This document shows positions 17,966 to 27,244 of a DNA stretch of 64,000 bases, one piece after another. The stretch covers positions 115,220 through 179,219 of the forward strand of contig CAZGJN010000005.1 in the NCBI GenBank assembly GCA_964526645.1, read 5' to 3'. Origin of the DNA: JADJNW01 sp964526645. Its GTDB lineage: Bacteria; Bacteroidota; Bacteroidia; Chitinophagales; Saprospiraceae. Within the stretch, counting starts at the first letter, position 1. Each line of letters opens with the position of its first letter. Under the pieces are notes generated by a model, which was not told the DNA's origin, searched no databases, and was given only the letters and a program-made list of their open reading frames with translations. The translations under genes and the position numbers were made by a program.

Positions 17966-20900
17966 ATGAAAAAACAAATAATTAAGTTACTGGTAATCTG
18001 CTCGTTATTCTTAATGAATAACACACTTTTGGGGCAATTCAGAATCAGTGGCAAAATCACCGGACAGGAAGATGGGCTTCCGATTATCGGGGCGAATGTA
18101 GTGGAAAAAAACAATCCGGGTAATGGCACAATTAGCGATATAGATGGTAATTATGAACTCACCGTTGCTGATGCAAACGCCATCCTCGTATTTTCCTACA
18201 TTGGATTTTCCACCATTGAAGAAAATGTAGCAGGGCGCAGTACGATAGATGTGGTACTGCCTGTAGCCGCCGAATTACTGGAAGAGATTGTAGTCGTTGG
18301 TTATGGTGCACAGCGCAAAAGTGACCTGACCGGTGCAGTAGCTACTGTAAAAGGAGACAATTTGGCAAAATTGCCTACTTCTTCGGTAGAACAGAGTTTA
18401 CAAGGGAAAGTACCTGGGGTGCAGGTTGTCAATACTTCCGGGCAACCCGGAGCAGGCGCAGTAGTGCGTATCCGAGGCATTGGCACTTTGAATAACTCTA
18501 ATCCGCTTTATGTGGTAGATGGCGTGATTTTATCAGGGGTGGACATCAACTCGGTCATCAGTCCAAATGATATCGAAACGATCAGCGTGTTGAAAGATGC
18601 TTCAGCTACTGCAATTTACGGAGCGAGAGGTGCAAATGGTGTCGTATTGATTACCACCAAAAAAGGCACTGCAATAGGCGAATCTAGGGTTTCTTTCTCC
18701 ACTTATTACGGCTCCCAAGAGATTGTAAAAACAATTCCATTGACTAATGCAAGAGAGTACGCAATTCTGGCAAATGAAATAGCGAAAAACGAAACCAATA
18801 ACCCCAATGCTACCGGTCCTTTTCCTGACCCAAGTGCCTTGGGAGAAGGAACTGATTGGCAAAAAGAAGTCTATCAAACTGCGCCGATTCAGAACTACAA
18901 CTTATCCTTTAGCGGTGCGACAGATAAGATCACTTACACCGTCAGCGGTGATTTTTTTAATCAGGAGGGGATTATTCCAGGCTCTACTTACGAGCGTTTG
19001 ACGGTGCGCGCCAATACCGACTACAAAATTAAAAACTATCTGAATATTGGTCATAACCTCGCTTTTATCAAAGAGAAAAATGACTTTGCACCTGGTGTAG
19101 TGGGCAATACGTACCGTGCTGATCCTACCGTCGTAGGTTTTGAAAATGGAGTGTACGGCAATACTTCCACGCGCTCTTCTGTAGCCAATCCTTTGGGGCA
19201 ATTGGAATTTGAGAACGACAACAAATCCGAGCAGGAAATCCTAGTAGGCAATGTCTATGCTGATTTGAAATTTCTAAAAAACTTCACGCTACGCAGTAGC
19301 TTCGGTGTGAACATCTTGCGCGGGCGCTCGCAGAGTTTTGTGCCAGCATTTTTTGTCAGCGCGCAGCAACAACGGGACATCAACTCCTTAAGTTTATCCA
19401 AATTTGAATCTAACAGTTGGCTTTGGGAAAATACACTCACTTACAACAAAGAATGGAAAAACCTGCGCCTGACCGTTTTGGGAGGGATCACTGCTCAAGA
19501 TAATTACTTCGAATCGCTATCAGGGTCTGCCCAAAATTTTCCTTTTGAAGATGAAGCACTGCGCTTTATCCCGCTTTCCGATCTGGATAGCCGTACCATT
19601 ACCAATGGCGCTACCTCGTTCAGCATCTTGTCCTACCTTTTCCGGGTGAATACCACCATTTTTAATAAATATTTGATCACAGCAACCCTGCGGGCGGATG
19701 GTTCTTCTCGTTTTGGCGCGAACAACCGCTTTGGCTACTTCCCCTCTTTTGCTATAGGCTGGCGGATTACCGACGAGCCGTTTATGGAAAGTCAGACGCT
19801 TTTTAGCAATTTAAAATTCCGCGCCGGTTGGGGACAAACCGGCAACGACCAATTGGGGAGCGATTTTGCCAGCAAGGCATTGATTACTTCTCAGGAATTT
19901 GCCGTGTTTGGTGTAGATGAAGCGCTTTACAACGGTGCAACCATCACCGCTTTATCAAACCCTGATTTGAAATGGGAAAGTACCGCCCAGACCAATATTG
20001 GTTTTGAAATTGGTTTTCTGAAAAATCGCTTGCTCGCCGAAATTGATTATTACGTTCGTACCACCAATGATATTTTGTATGCCGTACCGATTCCGGCTTC
20101 GGTGGGCTTGAGCGCGCCACCAATAGTGAATGCTGCCGAGGTTCGGAATAGCGGTGTAGATTTGTTGTTGACTTGGCAGGATCAAAAATCGAATTTTGGC
20201 TACAGCATCACATTGACGGGTTCTACCGTCAATAATGAAGTACTGAGATTGAGCAGCGGCGAAAATGAGATTCGGTCGGGTGGATTAGGTTTTGGTGGCG
20301 AATTGGGTTCAATTACCCGTGCCGGTATCCCGATTGGCTCTTTTTATGGCTTTGAAATAGACGGCATTATTCAAACACAGGAAGAATTGGATGCTTTGAA
20401 TGCCAGAGCCAGAGAGCTGACGGGCAGCCCCAGCGCGTTCTGGCGTAGCGCCAATACCCGTCCTGGCGATTTGAAGTTCCGAGACTTGAACAACGATGGC
20501 ATCATCAACGGCAGCGATCGTACCATTTTGGGTAGCCCGATTCCCGATCTGATTTTTGGCTTGAATCTGGAAGCAAACTACAAAGGAATTGCTATATCTA
20601 TCAACTTCGCGGGGCAAACCGGTAATGAAATCATCAATTCCAAGAAAATGGCGCGATTCAATACGCCTAACTTCGAACGCTCCTATTTGGATCGTTGGAC
20701 AGGGCCTGGCACCAGCAATAGCGAGCCACGCGTGACCAACAGCGGCGACAACTACTTGCTCACACCTCGATTTATTGAAAATGGCTCTTTTGCCGCGCTT
20801 CGGAATATCCAGTTGAGCTATGATTTGCCGAAGGCGCTACTGCAAAAAATCAGGCTCACTACCTTGCAAGTTTATGTTGCTGGTTCTAATTTAGCTTATT

Positions 20901-21022
20901 TCACCGAGTACTCTGGCTACAACCCCGAAGTTTTTAGCGATAGCCCTTTCAATGCGGGGATTGACGGAGGCAGTTACCCGATTTCGAGGCTCTATACTTT
21001 TGGTCTGAAAGCGTCATTTTAA
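17966..21022 (+). CDS. susC: SusC/RagA-family TonB-linked outer membrane protein
   Basis: TonB-dependent oligosaccharide importer of 1018 residues. Signal peptide (MKKQIIKLLVICSLF...), carboxypeptidase-regulatory-like domain (about 25-95, ISGKITGQEDGLPIIGANV), TonB box region EEIVVVGYG near 108-116, plug domain (RIRGIGTLNNSNPLYVVDG; ISVLKDASATAIYGARGANG), and then a long beta-barrel ending in an aromatic strand (YTFGLKASF). The length is at the normal value for the family. susD follows 56 nt later. In the SusCD pedal-bin arrangement this barrel would import oligosaccharides made by the surface GH144-type enzyme. Confidence 0.95.
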   Translation: MKKQIIKLLVICSLFLMNNTLLGQFRISGKITGQEDGLPIIGANVVEKNNPGNGTISDIDGNYELTVADANAILVFSYIGFSTIEENVAGRSTIDVVLPVAAELLEEIVVVGYGAQRKSDLTGAVATVKGDNLAKLPTSSVEQSLQGKVPGVQVVNTSGQPGAGAVVRIRGIGTLNNSNPLYVVDGVILSGVDINSVISPNDIETISVLKDASATAIYGARGANGVVLITTKKGTAIGESRVSFSTYYGSQEIVKTIPLTNAREYAILANEIAKNETNNPNATGPFPDPSALGEGTDWQKEVYQTAPIQNYNLSFSGATDKITYTVSGDFFNQEGIIPGSTYERLTVRANTDYKIKNYLNIGHNLAFIKEKNDFAPGVVGNTYRADPTVVGFENGVYGNTSTRSSVANPLGQLEFENDNKSEQEILVGNVYADLKFLKNFTLRSSFGVNILRGRSQSFVPAFFVSAQQQRDINSLSLSKFESNSWLWENTLTYNKEWKNLRLTVLGGITAQDNYFESLSGSAQNFPFEDEALRFIPLSDLDSRTITNGATSFSILSYLFRVNTTIFNKYLITATLRADGSSRFGANNRFGYFPSFAIGWRITDEPFMESQTLFSNLKFRAGWGQTGNDQLGSDFASKALITSQEFAVFGVDEALYNGATITALSNPDLKWESTAQTNIGFEIGFLKNRLLAEIDYYVRTTNDILYAVPIPASVGLSAPPIVNAAEVRNSGVDLLLTWQDQKSNFGYSITLTGSTVNNEVLRLSSGENEIRSGGLGFGGELGSITRAGIPIGSFYGFEIDGIIQTQEELDALNARARELTGSPSAFWRSANTRPGDLKFRDLNNDGIINGSDRTILGSPIPDLIFGLNLEANYKGIAISINFAGQTGNEIINSKKMARFNTPNFERSYLDRWTGPGTSNSEPRVTNSGDNYLLTPRFIENGSFAALRNIQLSYDLPKALLQKIRLTTLQVYVAGSNLAYFTEYSGYNPEVFSDSPFNAGIDGGSYPISRLYTFGLKASF

Positions 21023-21078
21023 TTGATTTTTTTGATTAAAAAAGCCATTGTTTGTAAATTACTTCAAAAATATTTGCC

Positions 21079-22551
21079 ATGAAAAATAAATGGATTCGCA
21101 TATTTGTATCCTTTGCTCTACTCAGTTTAGCAGCTGCTTGTAGCGAAGATTTTTTAGAAAAAGAGCCACTGGGGTCTATTACCGAAGATGCTTTTTTCAA
21201 AACAGAAACCCATGCCGTAGAAGCCACCAACGCAGTGTACCGAATGCTGCGCCGCTGGGAAGTACATGTTTTTAGTTATGTAGGCATGACTGACATCGTT
21301 TCGGATGATGCCGACAAGGGCAGCACTGCCACCGATGCCAGTTTTTTGCTGGAAATTGACAATTTATCTTACAATTCTACCAATATCGCACCACAAACCG
21401 TTTGGGGCGGCTATTTTCAAGGGATTCATCGGGCGAATGTAGCCATTACTCGTATTCCCGAAATCGAAATGAACGAAGCACTGAAAAACCGTTTAATCGG
21501 GGAGGCTAAATTCCTGCGGGCCTATTTTTATTTCAATCTGGTGCGCTGGTTTGGCGATGTGCCTTTGAATACCGAGCCCCTCACGCCCGATAAATTTGTG
21601 CAGCCACGCGCGCCGAAAGATCAGGTGTATGCTCAGATTATCAAAGATTTGGAAGAAGCGGCCGCCGTTTTGCCAGCTACTTATCCAAATGCCGACAAAG
21701 GCCGCGCTACCAAAGGCGCTGCCAATGGAATGCTCGCAAGGGTATATATGACTTTAGGCGATTTTGCAAAAATGGAACAAAAAGCTTTGGAAGTAATTAA
21801 TTCAGGTACTTATTCACTGTATCCCGATTATGCAAAACTTTTCTCTTACGATGGGGAACTATCTTCCGAGTCTGTATTTGAAGTAATTAATACACCAGAC
21901 GACCAAGGACTGGGTGGCTCACAATACAACGAAGTACAAGGTGTGCGAGGTGTACCCAATTTGGGTTGGGGATTCAATCGCCCTTCCGATGATTTGATTC
22001 GAGCGTATGAACCCGGCGACCCGCGCCGCGAAGCGACCATCCTCTATGTCGGGGAAGTATTGCCCGATGGTTCGGCTATAGTAGAGGATAACCCTGAAAT
22101 CGTAGGAGAGCGCTACAATCAAAAAGCCTGGGTGCCACGCCGCCCCGATGGCGCAAACGGCGCTGGGGGGGGCAATATCCGTATCCTGCGTTACGCGGAT
22201 ATACTCCTGATGGCTGCGGAAGCTTTAAATGAAAATGGCAAATCTCAAGAGGCGCTCACTTATTTGAATCAGGTTCGGACGCGCGCGCGCGGCAACCGTC
22301 CGGCTACGGTACTTCCCAATGTAACTACTACCGATAAAGCGCAACTTCGCCAGCGTATCTGGCAGGAGCGACGGGTGGAATTGGCTTTGGAGCAGCAGCG
22401 GTGGTTCGATCTGATCCGCCAAAATAGAGCGGCAGCGGTGATGAAAGCCCATGGTAAAAACTTCCAGGAAGGCAAGCACGAATTGTTCCCTATACCGCAA
22501 ACCGAAGTGGACATCAGCGGTGGCGTGATTACACAGAATCCAAATTATTGA
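21079..22551 (+). CDS. susD: SusD/RagB-family nutrient-binding outer membrane lipoprotein
   Basis: 490-residue surface lid protein for the SusC barrel. Lipobox AAAC with Cys near residue 21, followed by acidic residues (SEDFLEKE), as in Bacteroidota surface lipoproteins. The TPR-like helical core is visible (LIGEAKFLRAYFYFNLVRWF) as are the family C-terminal motifs (LRYADILLMAAEALNENGKS; RIWQERRVELALEQQRWFDL). It is directly downstream of susC and is followed by a GC-rich terminator hairpin. Confidence 0.95.
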   Translation: MKNKWIRIFVSFALLSLAAACSEDFLEKEPLGSITEDAFFKTETHAVEATNAVYRMLRRWEVHVFSYVGMTDIVSDDADKGSTATDASFLLEIDNLSYNSTNIAPQTVWGGYFQGIHRANVAITRIPEIEMNEALKNRLIGEAKFLRAYFYFNLVRWFGDVPLNTEPLTPDKFVQPRAPKDQVYAQIIKDLEEAAAVLPATYPNADKGRATKGAANGMLARVYMTLGDFAKMEQKALEVINSGTYSLYPDYAKLFSYDGELSSESVFEVINTPDDQGLGGSQYNEVQGVRGVPNLGWGFNRPSDDLIRAYEPGDPRREATILYVGEVLPDGSAIVEDNPEIVGERYNQKAWVPRRPDGANGAGGGNIRILRYADILLMAAEALNENGKSQEALTYLNQVRTRARGNRPATVLPNVTTTDKAQLRQRIWQERRVELALEQQRWFDLIRQNRAAAVMKAHGKNFQEGKHELFPIPQTEVDISGGVITQNPNY

Positions 22552-22561
22552 TTTGCTTGCG

Positions 22562-22596
22562 AGGCGCGCTGTATCCGCGTGTTATAGCGCGCCTTT
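22562..22596 (+). terminator. Terminator after susD
   Basis: Perfect 9-bp stem AGGCGCGCT / AGCGCGCCT, 15-nt loop, short T-tract (TTTCC). It starts 10 nt after the susD stop and marks the probable end of the catabolic operon. Confidence 0.65.
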
Positions 22597-22613
22597 CCAT
22601 CAAATTTTGATGA

Positions 22614-24020
22614 TTGAAAACAATCCATCTATCTGAATCCCCCTTCCGTTTTTTCAGGATAATGGCATTATCTTTTGGCTTGATTTATATTTTTTTAGTT
22701 CCCCCCTTCCAGGCACCCGACGAACCCAATCACCTGCTGAGGGCGTATCATATTTCAGAGGGTTATTTTTTTGGTATCAAAACGAAAGATAAGCGATTGG
22801 GCGCTGCGCTGCCGGAAAGCCTTAAAGTCGTATCTGATTCCTTTCGGGTATTGCGGTATGATTATCAACAAAAAACGAGCTTGGACAAGATATTGCAAGC
22901 CACTCAAATACCGCTTGCTCCTGCAAAGCGCTCGTTTTTGGATTTTCCCAACGTAGCCTACTACGCGCCCACCGCCTACTTGCCACAATTTCCAGTTATT
23001 TTCTTTGCCAGATTGCTTCAGTTGCCGCCTTTACTTTTGATGTATTTGGGGCGCTTGGCTACCTTCGCATTTTGGGTAGCTTGTGTAGGTTACGCCATTC
23101 GGATTTTGCCTTTTCATCAATGGACCTTGAGCTGGATTTCGCTTTTACCCGCTTCGCTTTTTTTACATGCCTCCCTCACCGCCGATTCAACCACAAACGG
23201 TTTGGCATTTCTACTGATCGCTCAGATTTTAAATATCTCATTTGCTGGCACTTCATTCACCAGGAAGCGCGCTGCACTTATTCTCTCGTTGTCGCTACTC
23301 ATTACGATTAATAAAGTGGTGTATGCACCATTGATTTTACTACTTTTCTTTTTGACGAAGGATCAATTTGGAAGCTTCCGCAAAAAAGTATTTTCGCTCG
23401 GGGCTATATTTCTGGCTCATGCAATAGTTTTGTTCATCTGGTATCAATTTGCAGGAGATTTATTCATTCCTTATGATCAGTACCATCCAATTTTTCGGGA
23501 AGGACAGCAACTAAATCCTGGCGTAAATCCCAAGGCGCAACTTTTTTTTATCCTGCAATACCCCTTTACTTTCATAAAAACGCTGGTCATTTCCTATGCC
23601 GAAAGTGCCCCGGCAACGCTGGCGCATTACATCGGTAAATTTGGTTGGGAAAAAAATTATCTCCCTGCTTGGTTGTTGGGTATCCTCGCAGCATCACTCC
23701 TGGCGAGCGCCCTACTGGAAAAAAAAGAGCACATTTCTCTCCGCAATCATCATCGTGCTTTGCTGCTCATCACGGGCATTATCATGATTTTAGCATTTTC
23801 CTGTGTGATCTATATGCAGTGGAGTCCTGTAGGCAACGACAGAATTCTCTCCTTGAGTGGCAGGTATTTTATTCCTGTTTTTCCCCTGTTTTTGTTAGCA
23901 TTATACCCCAACGGCAGGTTTCAATGGCTAAGCTTCCATCCCAGTTGGTGGATATGTCTTTTTATAATTGCACAATTCATAGGTATTTTTTGCGTCTTAC
24001 AGCGGTACTACTACTTATAA
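22614..24020 (+). CDS. DUF2142 domain-containing membrane protein
   Basis: Polytopic inner-membrane protein of up to 468 residues with about 10-12 hydrophobic segments. The family opening VPPFQAPDEPNHLLRAYHIS is very clear; acidic residues in this first periplasmic loop resemble the catalytic loop of GT-C glycosyltransferases. DUF2142 proteins are usually found in cell-surface glycan loci, and a glycosyl-transfer role is only inferred. The longest frame starts at TTG 22614; ATG at 22662 (MALSFGLIYIFL) would give a 452-residue protein beginning at the first membrane helix. It follows the susD terminator on the same strand and may not belong to the catabolic operon. Confidence 0.8.
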   Translation: MKTIHLSESPFRFFRIMALSFGLIYIFLVPPFQAPDEPNHLLRAYHISEGYFFGIKTKDKRLGAALPESLKVVSDSFRVLRYDYQQKTSLDKILQATQIPLAPAKRSFLDFPNVAYYAPTAYLPQFPVIFFARLLQLPPLLLMYLGRLATFAFWVACVGYAIRILPFHQWTLSWISLLPASLFLHASLTADSTTNGLAFLLIAQILNISFAGTSFTRKRAALILSLSLLITINKVVYAPLILLLFFLTKDQFGSFRKKVFSLGAIFLAHAIVLFIWYQFAGDLFIPYDQYHPIFREGQQLNPGVNPKAQLFFILQYPFTFIKTLVISYAESAPATLAHYIGKFGWEKNYLPAWLLGILAASLLASALLEKKEHISLRNHHRALLLITGIIMILAFSCVIYMQWSPVGNDRILSLSGRYFIPVFPLFLLALYPNGRFQWLSFHPSWWICLFIIAQFIGIFCVLQRYYYL

Positions 24021-24089
24021 TAGTCAAATAGTGCGCAGTCAAAAGTTTACAAAATAACAACTGCAAGCCCGCGAGCCTATCGTTTTATT

Positions 24090-24662
24090 TTAAAATGTCT
24101 GCAAAGCTTTATACACCAAATGAACGGGCAACCCCATGATGTTGGCATAAGAGCCTTCTATTTTGGAAATTTTGCACAAACCGATCCACTCCTGGATAGC
24201 ATAAGCCCCTGCTTTATCGAAGGGTTGATAATGCCTGACGTAAAAATCAATTTCTTCCTCGCTCAAATCATCCATATACACTTTTGACACATCAGATAGG
24301 GTTACTTCTTTTTCTTTTGACAGGAGACAAACACCCGTGATCACCCGATGCACCTTGCCGGATAAGGTTTTTAGAATATGAACCGCATCAGCATAATCAA
24401 CCGGTTTTCCATATATCACATTATCAAAAACAACTACGCAATCCGAAGCCAGAATAATCTCATCTCCCACGATCAAATCTAAAGCGGCAAGGGCTTTTTT
24501 TCTGGCAAGATAAGGCGCAACAGCATCCACAGGCATATCTGCGGGATAGTCTTCTTCTACTTCTTTTGTTTTTACTTCAAAATCAAAGCCCGCCTGTTTG
24601 AGCAAAAAGCTACGCCGTGGAGATTTAGATGCCAAAATAATTTTTCTGTTCAAAGCTTTCAT
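24090..24662 (-). CDS. maf: Maf-like nucleoside triphosphate pyrophosphatase
   Basis: 190-residue house-cleaning pyrophosphatase that hydrolyses non-canonical or modified nucleoside triphosphates to monophosphates. The N-terminal signature ILASKSPRRSFLLKQAGF is the Maf nucleotide-binding motif. The catalytic Asp lies in IILASDCVVVFDN, followed by YGKP and the C-terminal GAYAIQEW and GLPVHLVYKAL segments. It begins 8 nt after the dipeptide epimerase stop codon on the same strand, so the two form an operon with maf second. The subfamily (dTTP/UTP or m7GTP) cannot be settled by eye. Confidence 0.92.
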   Translation of the reverse strand: MKALNRKIILASKSPRRSFLLKQAGFDFEVKTKEVEEDYPADMPVDAVAPYLARKKALAALDLIVGDEIILASDCVVVFDNVIYGKPVDYADAVHILKTLSGKVHRVITGVCLLSKEKEVTLSDVSKVYMDDLSEEEIDFYVRHYQPFDKAGAYAIQEWIGLCKISKIEGSYANIMGLPVHLVYKALQTF

Positions 24663-24670
24663 AAAAAGTA

Positions 24671-25750
24671 TTAAAAGGGCTTTTCAATAAGCGTAACACC
24701 CAGTCCCGGTGCGTCATTGGGGTATAAATAGCCCTCTTGCAAAATAAACCCACCGCTGACAATATCCTTGGCAATATCCAAACTACCATCCAGATCAAGA
24801 TAGCGCGTAGCCGGGCTTGCCAAAGCAGCGTAAAGTGCGGCGGTGATGCTCACGATGCTTTCATCCATACAGCCCCACATAAGCTGAATACCCGCATGTT
24901 CTGCCACTTCTGCGATTTTCATACCCTGGCTGACACCCCCGCACTTCATCAACTTGATATTAAACAATCCATAAGGCTGCGGATGAGCTGCCAATGCCAC
25001 CGCATCTGCCGGACTATGCAAATCTTCATCTGCCATACAAATGGATCGGATCAAAGGTGATTGAAGGCGCATCTGCTCCCGATCCTTAGGAGGAAAAGGC
25101 TGCTCAATCAATTCGACATTCAAGTGTTGGGTTCTTTTTACAAATTGCACTAAATCGTCAGCATGGTAACCTTGATTGGCATCTACCCGAATTTTTACGC
25201 CATTTCCAATTTTTTCCCGCAGCTTCGCAAAAATAGCCACATCTGCCTCCACGTCCAGTCCGGTTTTGAGTTTAATCACCTTAAAACCTTTTTGCACATT
25301 TTCTGCCGCTTCTTCCAGCGTTTCTTCCAATGACTTAATGCCAATGGTAATAGAAGTAGGAAGCCCTTTGTGTACCTGCCCCAGGTATTGCAGCAGTGGT
25401 ATGTCCAGCCATTTCGTAAAGGCATCATGCAAAGCAATATCAATGGCGGCGCGGGCTGCCGGTTGTGCCCATAGTTGGTTATTCGACTCCCTGATAATTG
25501 CCTGGAAAGTGCGAATATCTTTGCCCAAGAGTAATTCCTCCGCTTTTTGTTCCAGTGCCGACATGGTGTGATCCATATTTTCACCCGTGACAAACTCCGC
25601 CGGAGCAGCTGCCCCAATGCCCCCTAACCCGTTTTCCAGTTCAATATACACAAAAGCGTTTTCCGCGGAATCAATCGTATGCACAGCAATGGTATAAGGC
25701 TTGGTAAGTGATAGATTTTCTTTCCAAACCTTGATGCGCTTAATTTTCAT
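24671..25750 (-). CDS. Dipeptide epimerase (L-Ala-D/L-Glu epimerase type, enolase superfamily)
   Basis: 359-residue enzyme of the muconate-lactonising subgroup. Catalytic pieces in order: KLK at 160-162 (second Lys as base), metal ligands Asp190 (DANQGY), Glu216 (EQPF) and Asp241 (ADEDL), and the opposite base Lys266 (NIKLMKCGG). The DLD motif at 319-321 is the hallmark that binds the dipeptide amino group and separates these enzymes from muconate cycloisomerases. The role is probably recycling of murein peptides. Related enzymes (DgcA) epimerise N-acetyl-glutamate together with a DUF1611 acetyltransferase, and such a gene is present at 37020. It is the first gene of the pair with maf. Confidence 0.88.
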   Translation of the reverse strand: MKIKRIKVWKENLSLTKPYTIAVHTIDSAENAFVYIELENGLGGIGAAAPAEFVTGENMDHTMSALEQKAEELLLGKDIRTFQAIIRESNNQLWAQPAARAAIDIALHDAFTKWLDIPLLQYLGQVHKGLPTSITIGIKSLEETLEEAAENVQKGFKVIKLKTGLDVEADVAIFAKLREKIGNGVKIRVDANQGYHADDLVQFVKRTQHLNVELIEQPFPPKDREQMRLQSPLIRSICMADEDLHSPADAVALAAHPQPYGLFNIKLMKCGGVSQGMKIAEVAEHAGIQLMWGCMDESIVSITAALYAALASPATRYLDLDGSLDIAKDIVSGGFILQEGYLYPNDAPGLGVTLIEKPF

Positions 25751-25821
25751 GGCATTAGATTTTTCAAAGTGGTAAGCAAAATTAAGATTGGCGACACAAA
25801 TATATCAAAAGCCATTACTTT

Positions 25822-25852
25822 TTGGAGGAAACCCAGAAAAATACTTTCTTTG
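25822..25852 (+). promoter_or_regulatory. Candidate promoter for pdhA
   Basis: TTG (25822-25824), 20-nt spacer, TTTCTTTG (25845-25852). This is one mismatch from TAnnTTTG with ideal Bacteroidota spacing. It would place the transcript start about 155 nt upstream of the pdhA ATG, leaving a long leader. Confidence 0.45.
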
Positions 25853-26015
25853 CGCTTAACCTCAAACAAGGAGAAAAAATTCTTGTTTCCATTTTGGAAA
25901 GTATTCAAATTTTTGGGCAGGGCTCTTTTTGCTACCATGAAAATACAGTATCTTGGAAGGGCAATGACTCAATTTTTGGCGAATTTTCGCAAAAAAGAAA
26001 ATAACTTAGACTACT

Positions 26016-27044
26016 ATGGTTGCAGAAAAAAAGAAAAGCGCAGCTAAAAGCAACAAATCCATTTATAGCAAAGAGCAATATCTGCAATGGTATGAAATGA
26101 TGCTGCGCATTCGGCGTTTTGAAGAACGGGCGCTGGTGGCTTATGGTCAGCAAAAGGTACGAGGCTTTTGCCACGTTTACATCGGTCAGGAGGCAGTAGC
26201 AGCAGGTATCGAATCAGCGATCCGACGGGAGGATTGCATCGTAACAGCTTATCGCCAACATGGCACAGCGATCGGACGGGGCGTTTCGACCAAGGAGGCA
26301 ATGGCAGAATTGTTTGGCAAGGCAACCGGCATTGTAAAAGGAAAGGGTGGGTCTATGCACTTTTTCTCTAAAGCACTCAATTATTTTGGTGGCAATGGCA
26401 TCGTAGGTGCTCAGATTCCAATAGGCACCGGTATTGCTTTTGCTGAAAAATATAAAGGTACGGATAATCTTTGTGTGACAATGTTTGGCGATGGAGCTGC
26501 CCGCCAGGGCGCACTTCACGAGTCTTTTAATATGGCAATGACCTGGAAACTGCCGGTTTTATACATTTGCGAAAACAATGGCTACGCTATGGGTACCTCG
26601 GTATCTCGTACCAGCAATGTAACAGAAATGTGGAAGTTGGGCCTATCCTATGAAATGCCAAGCGAAGCGGTGGACGGGATGAGTCCAGAGTCTGTTCACG
26701 AAGCAATTTCAAAAGCAGTAGCGCACATCCGTGCCGGAAAAGGACCTTACTACCTCGAAATTCGCACTTATCGCTACAAAGGACATTCGGTATCCGACCC
26801 TGCCAAGTACCGCAGCAAGGAAGAAGTGGAAGAATACAAAGAAAAAGATCCGATTAAAACAACGGAAGACCATATCATCAGCAAGGGCATCGCTACAGAA
26901 TCCGAGATACAGGCAATCAAAGATAAAATCAAGGCAGAAATTGATGAAGCAGTGCGCTTTGCCGAGGCATCTCCATATCCTGATCCTTCAGAATTGTACA
27001 CAGATAATTATGTCCAAGCTGATTATCCCTTTATAAAAGACTGA
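26016..27044 (+). CDS. pdhA: Pyruvate dehydrogenase E1 component, alpha subunit
   Basis: 342-residue thiamine-diphosphate enzyme subunit that decarboxylates pyruvate in the PDH complex, acting with an E1 beta partner not in this window. The TPP motif GDGAARQGALHESFNMAM followed by ENNGYAMGTS is the GDG-X25-NN signature. RIRRFEERALVAYGQQKVRG at the N-terminus and YRYKGHSVSDPAKYRSKEEV (active-site loop) near 250-270 are typical of PdhA and separate it from branched-chain E1. It stands alone, followed by a strong terminator, and is divergent from the epimerase gene. Confidence 0.95.
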   Translation: MVAEKKKSAAKSNKSIYSKEQYLQWYEMMLRIRRFEERALVAYGQQKVRGFCHVYIGQEAVAAGIESAIRREDCIVTAYRQHGTAIGRGVSTKEAMAELFGKATGIVKGKGGSMHFFSKALNYFGGNGIVGAQIPIGTGIAFAEKYKGTDNLCVTMFGDGAARQGALHESFNMAMTWKLPVLYICENNGYAMGTSVSRTSNVTEMWKLGLSYEMPSEAVDGMSPESVHEAISKAVAHIRAGKGPYYLEIRTYRYKGHSVSDPAKYRSKEEVEEYKEKDPIKTTEDHIISKGIATESEIQAIKDKIKAEIDEAVRFAEASPYPDPSELYTDNYVQADYPFIKD

Positions 27045-27065
27045 TGAATTTTCAAATGTTCACAG

Positions 27066-27107
27066 AGCGACTATTCGGTGAAAACCCGCCGTGCAGTCGC
27101 TTTTTTT
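27066..27107 (+). terminator. Intrinsic terminator after pdhA
   Basis: Stem AGCGACT / AGTCGCT with an inner CGG/CCG pair, followed by seven T residues, 21 nt after the pdhA stop. Confidence 0.85.
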
Positions 27108-27139
27108 GTATAATTTTTACACAAAAATAAAACTTTATT

Positions 27140-27147
27140 TATCTTTG
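27140..27147 (+). promoter_or_regulatory. -7 promoter element upstream of TPR-ribH genes
   Basis: TATCTTTG is a perfect match to the Bacteroidota -7 consensus TAnnTTTG, about 100 nt before the TPR gene start. No TTG lies at the usual 17-23 nt upstream; the nearest (27106-27108) is 31 nt away, so the call is partial. Confidence 0.35.
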
Positions 27148-27244
27148 CGTGGCTTTTTTAAAACCCTTCTTTTCAGAGGCAACACGAACAAAGCAATAAC
27201 CTGGCATTTTAATGTTGCTTTCTATAAACAAAGATTTGAGGAAA

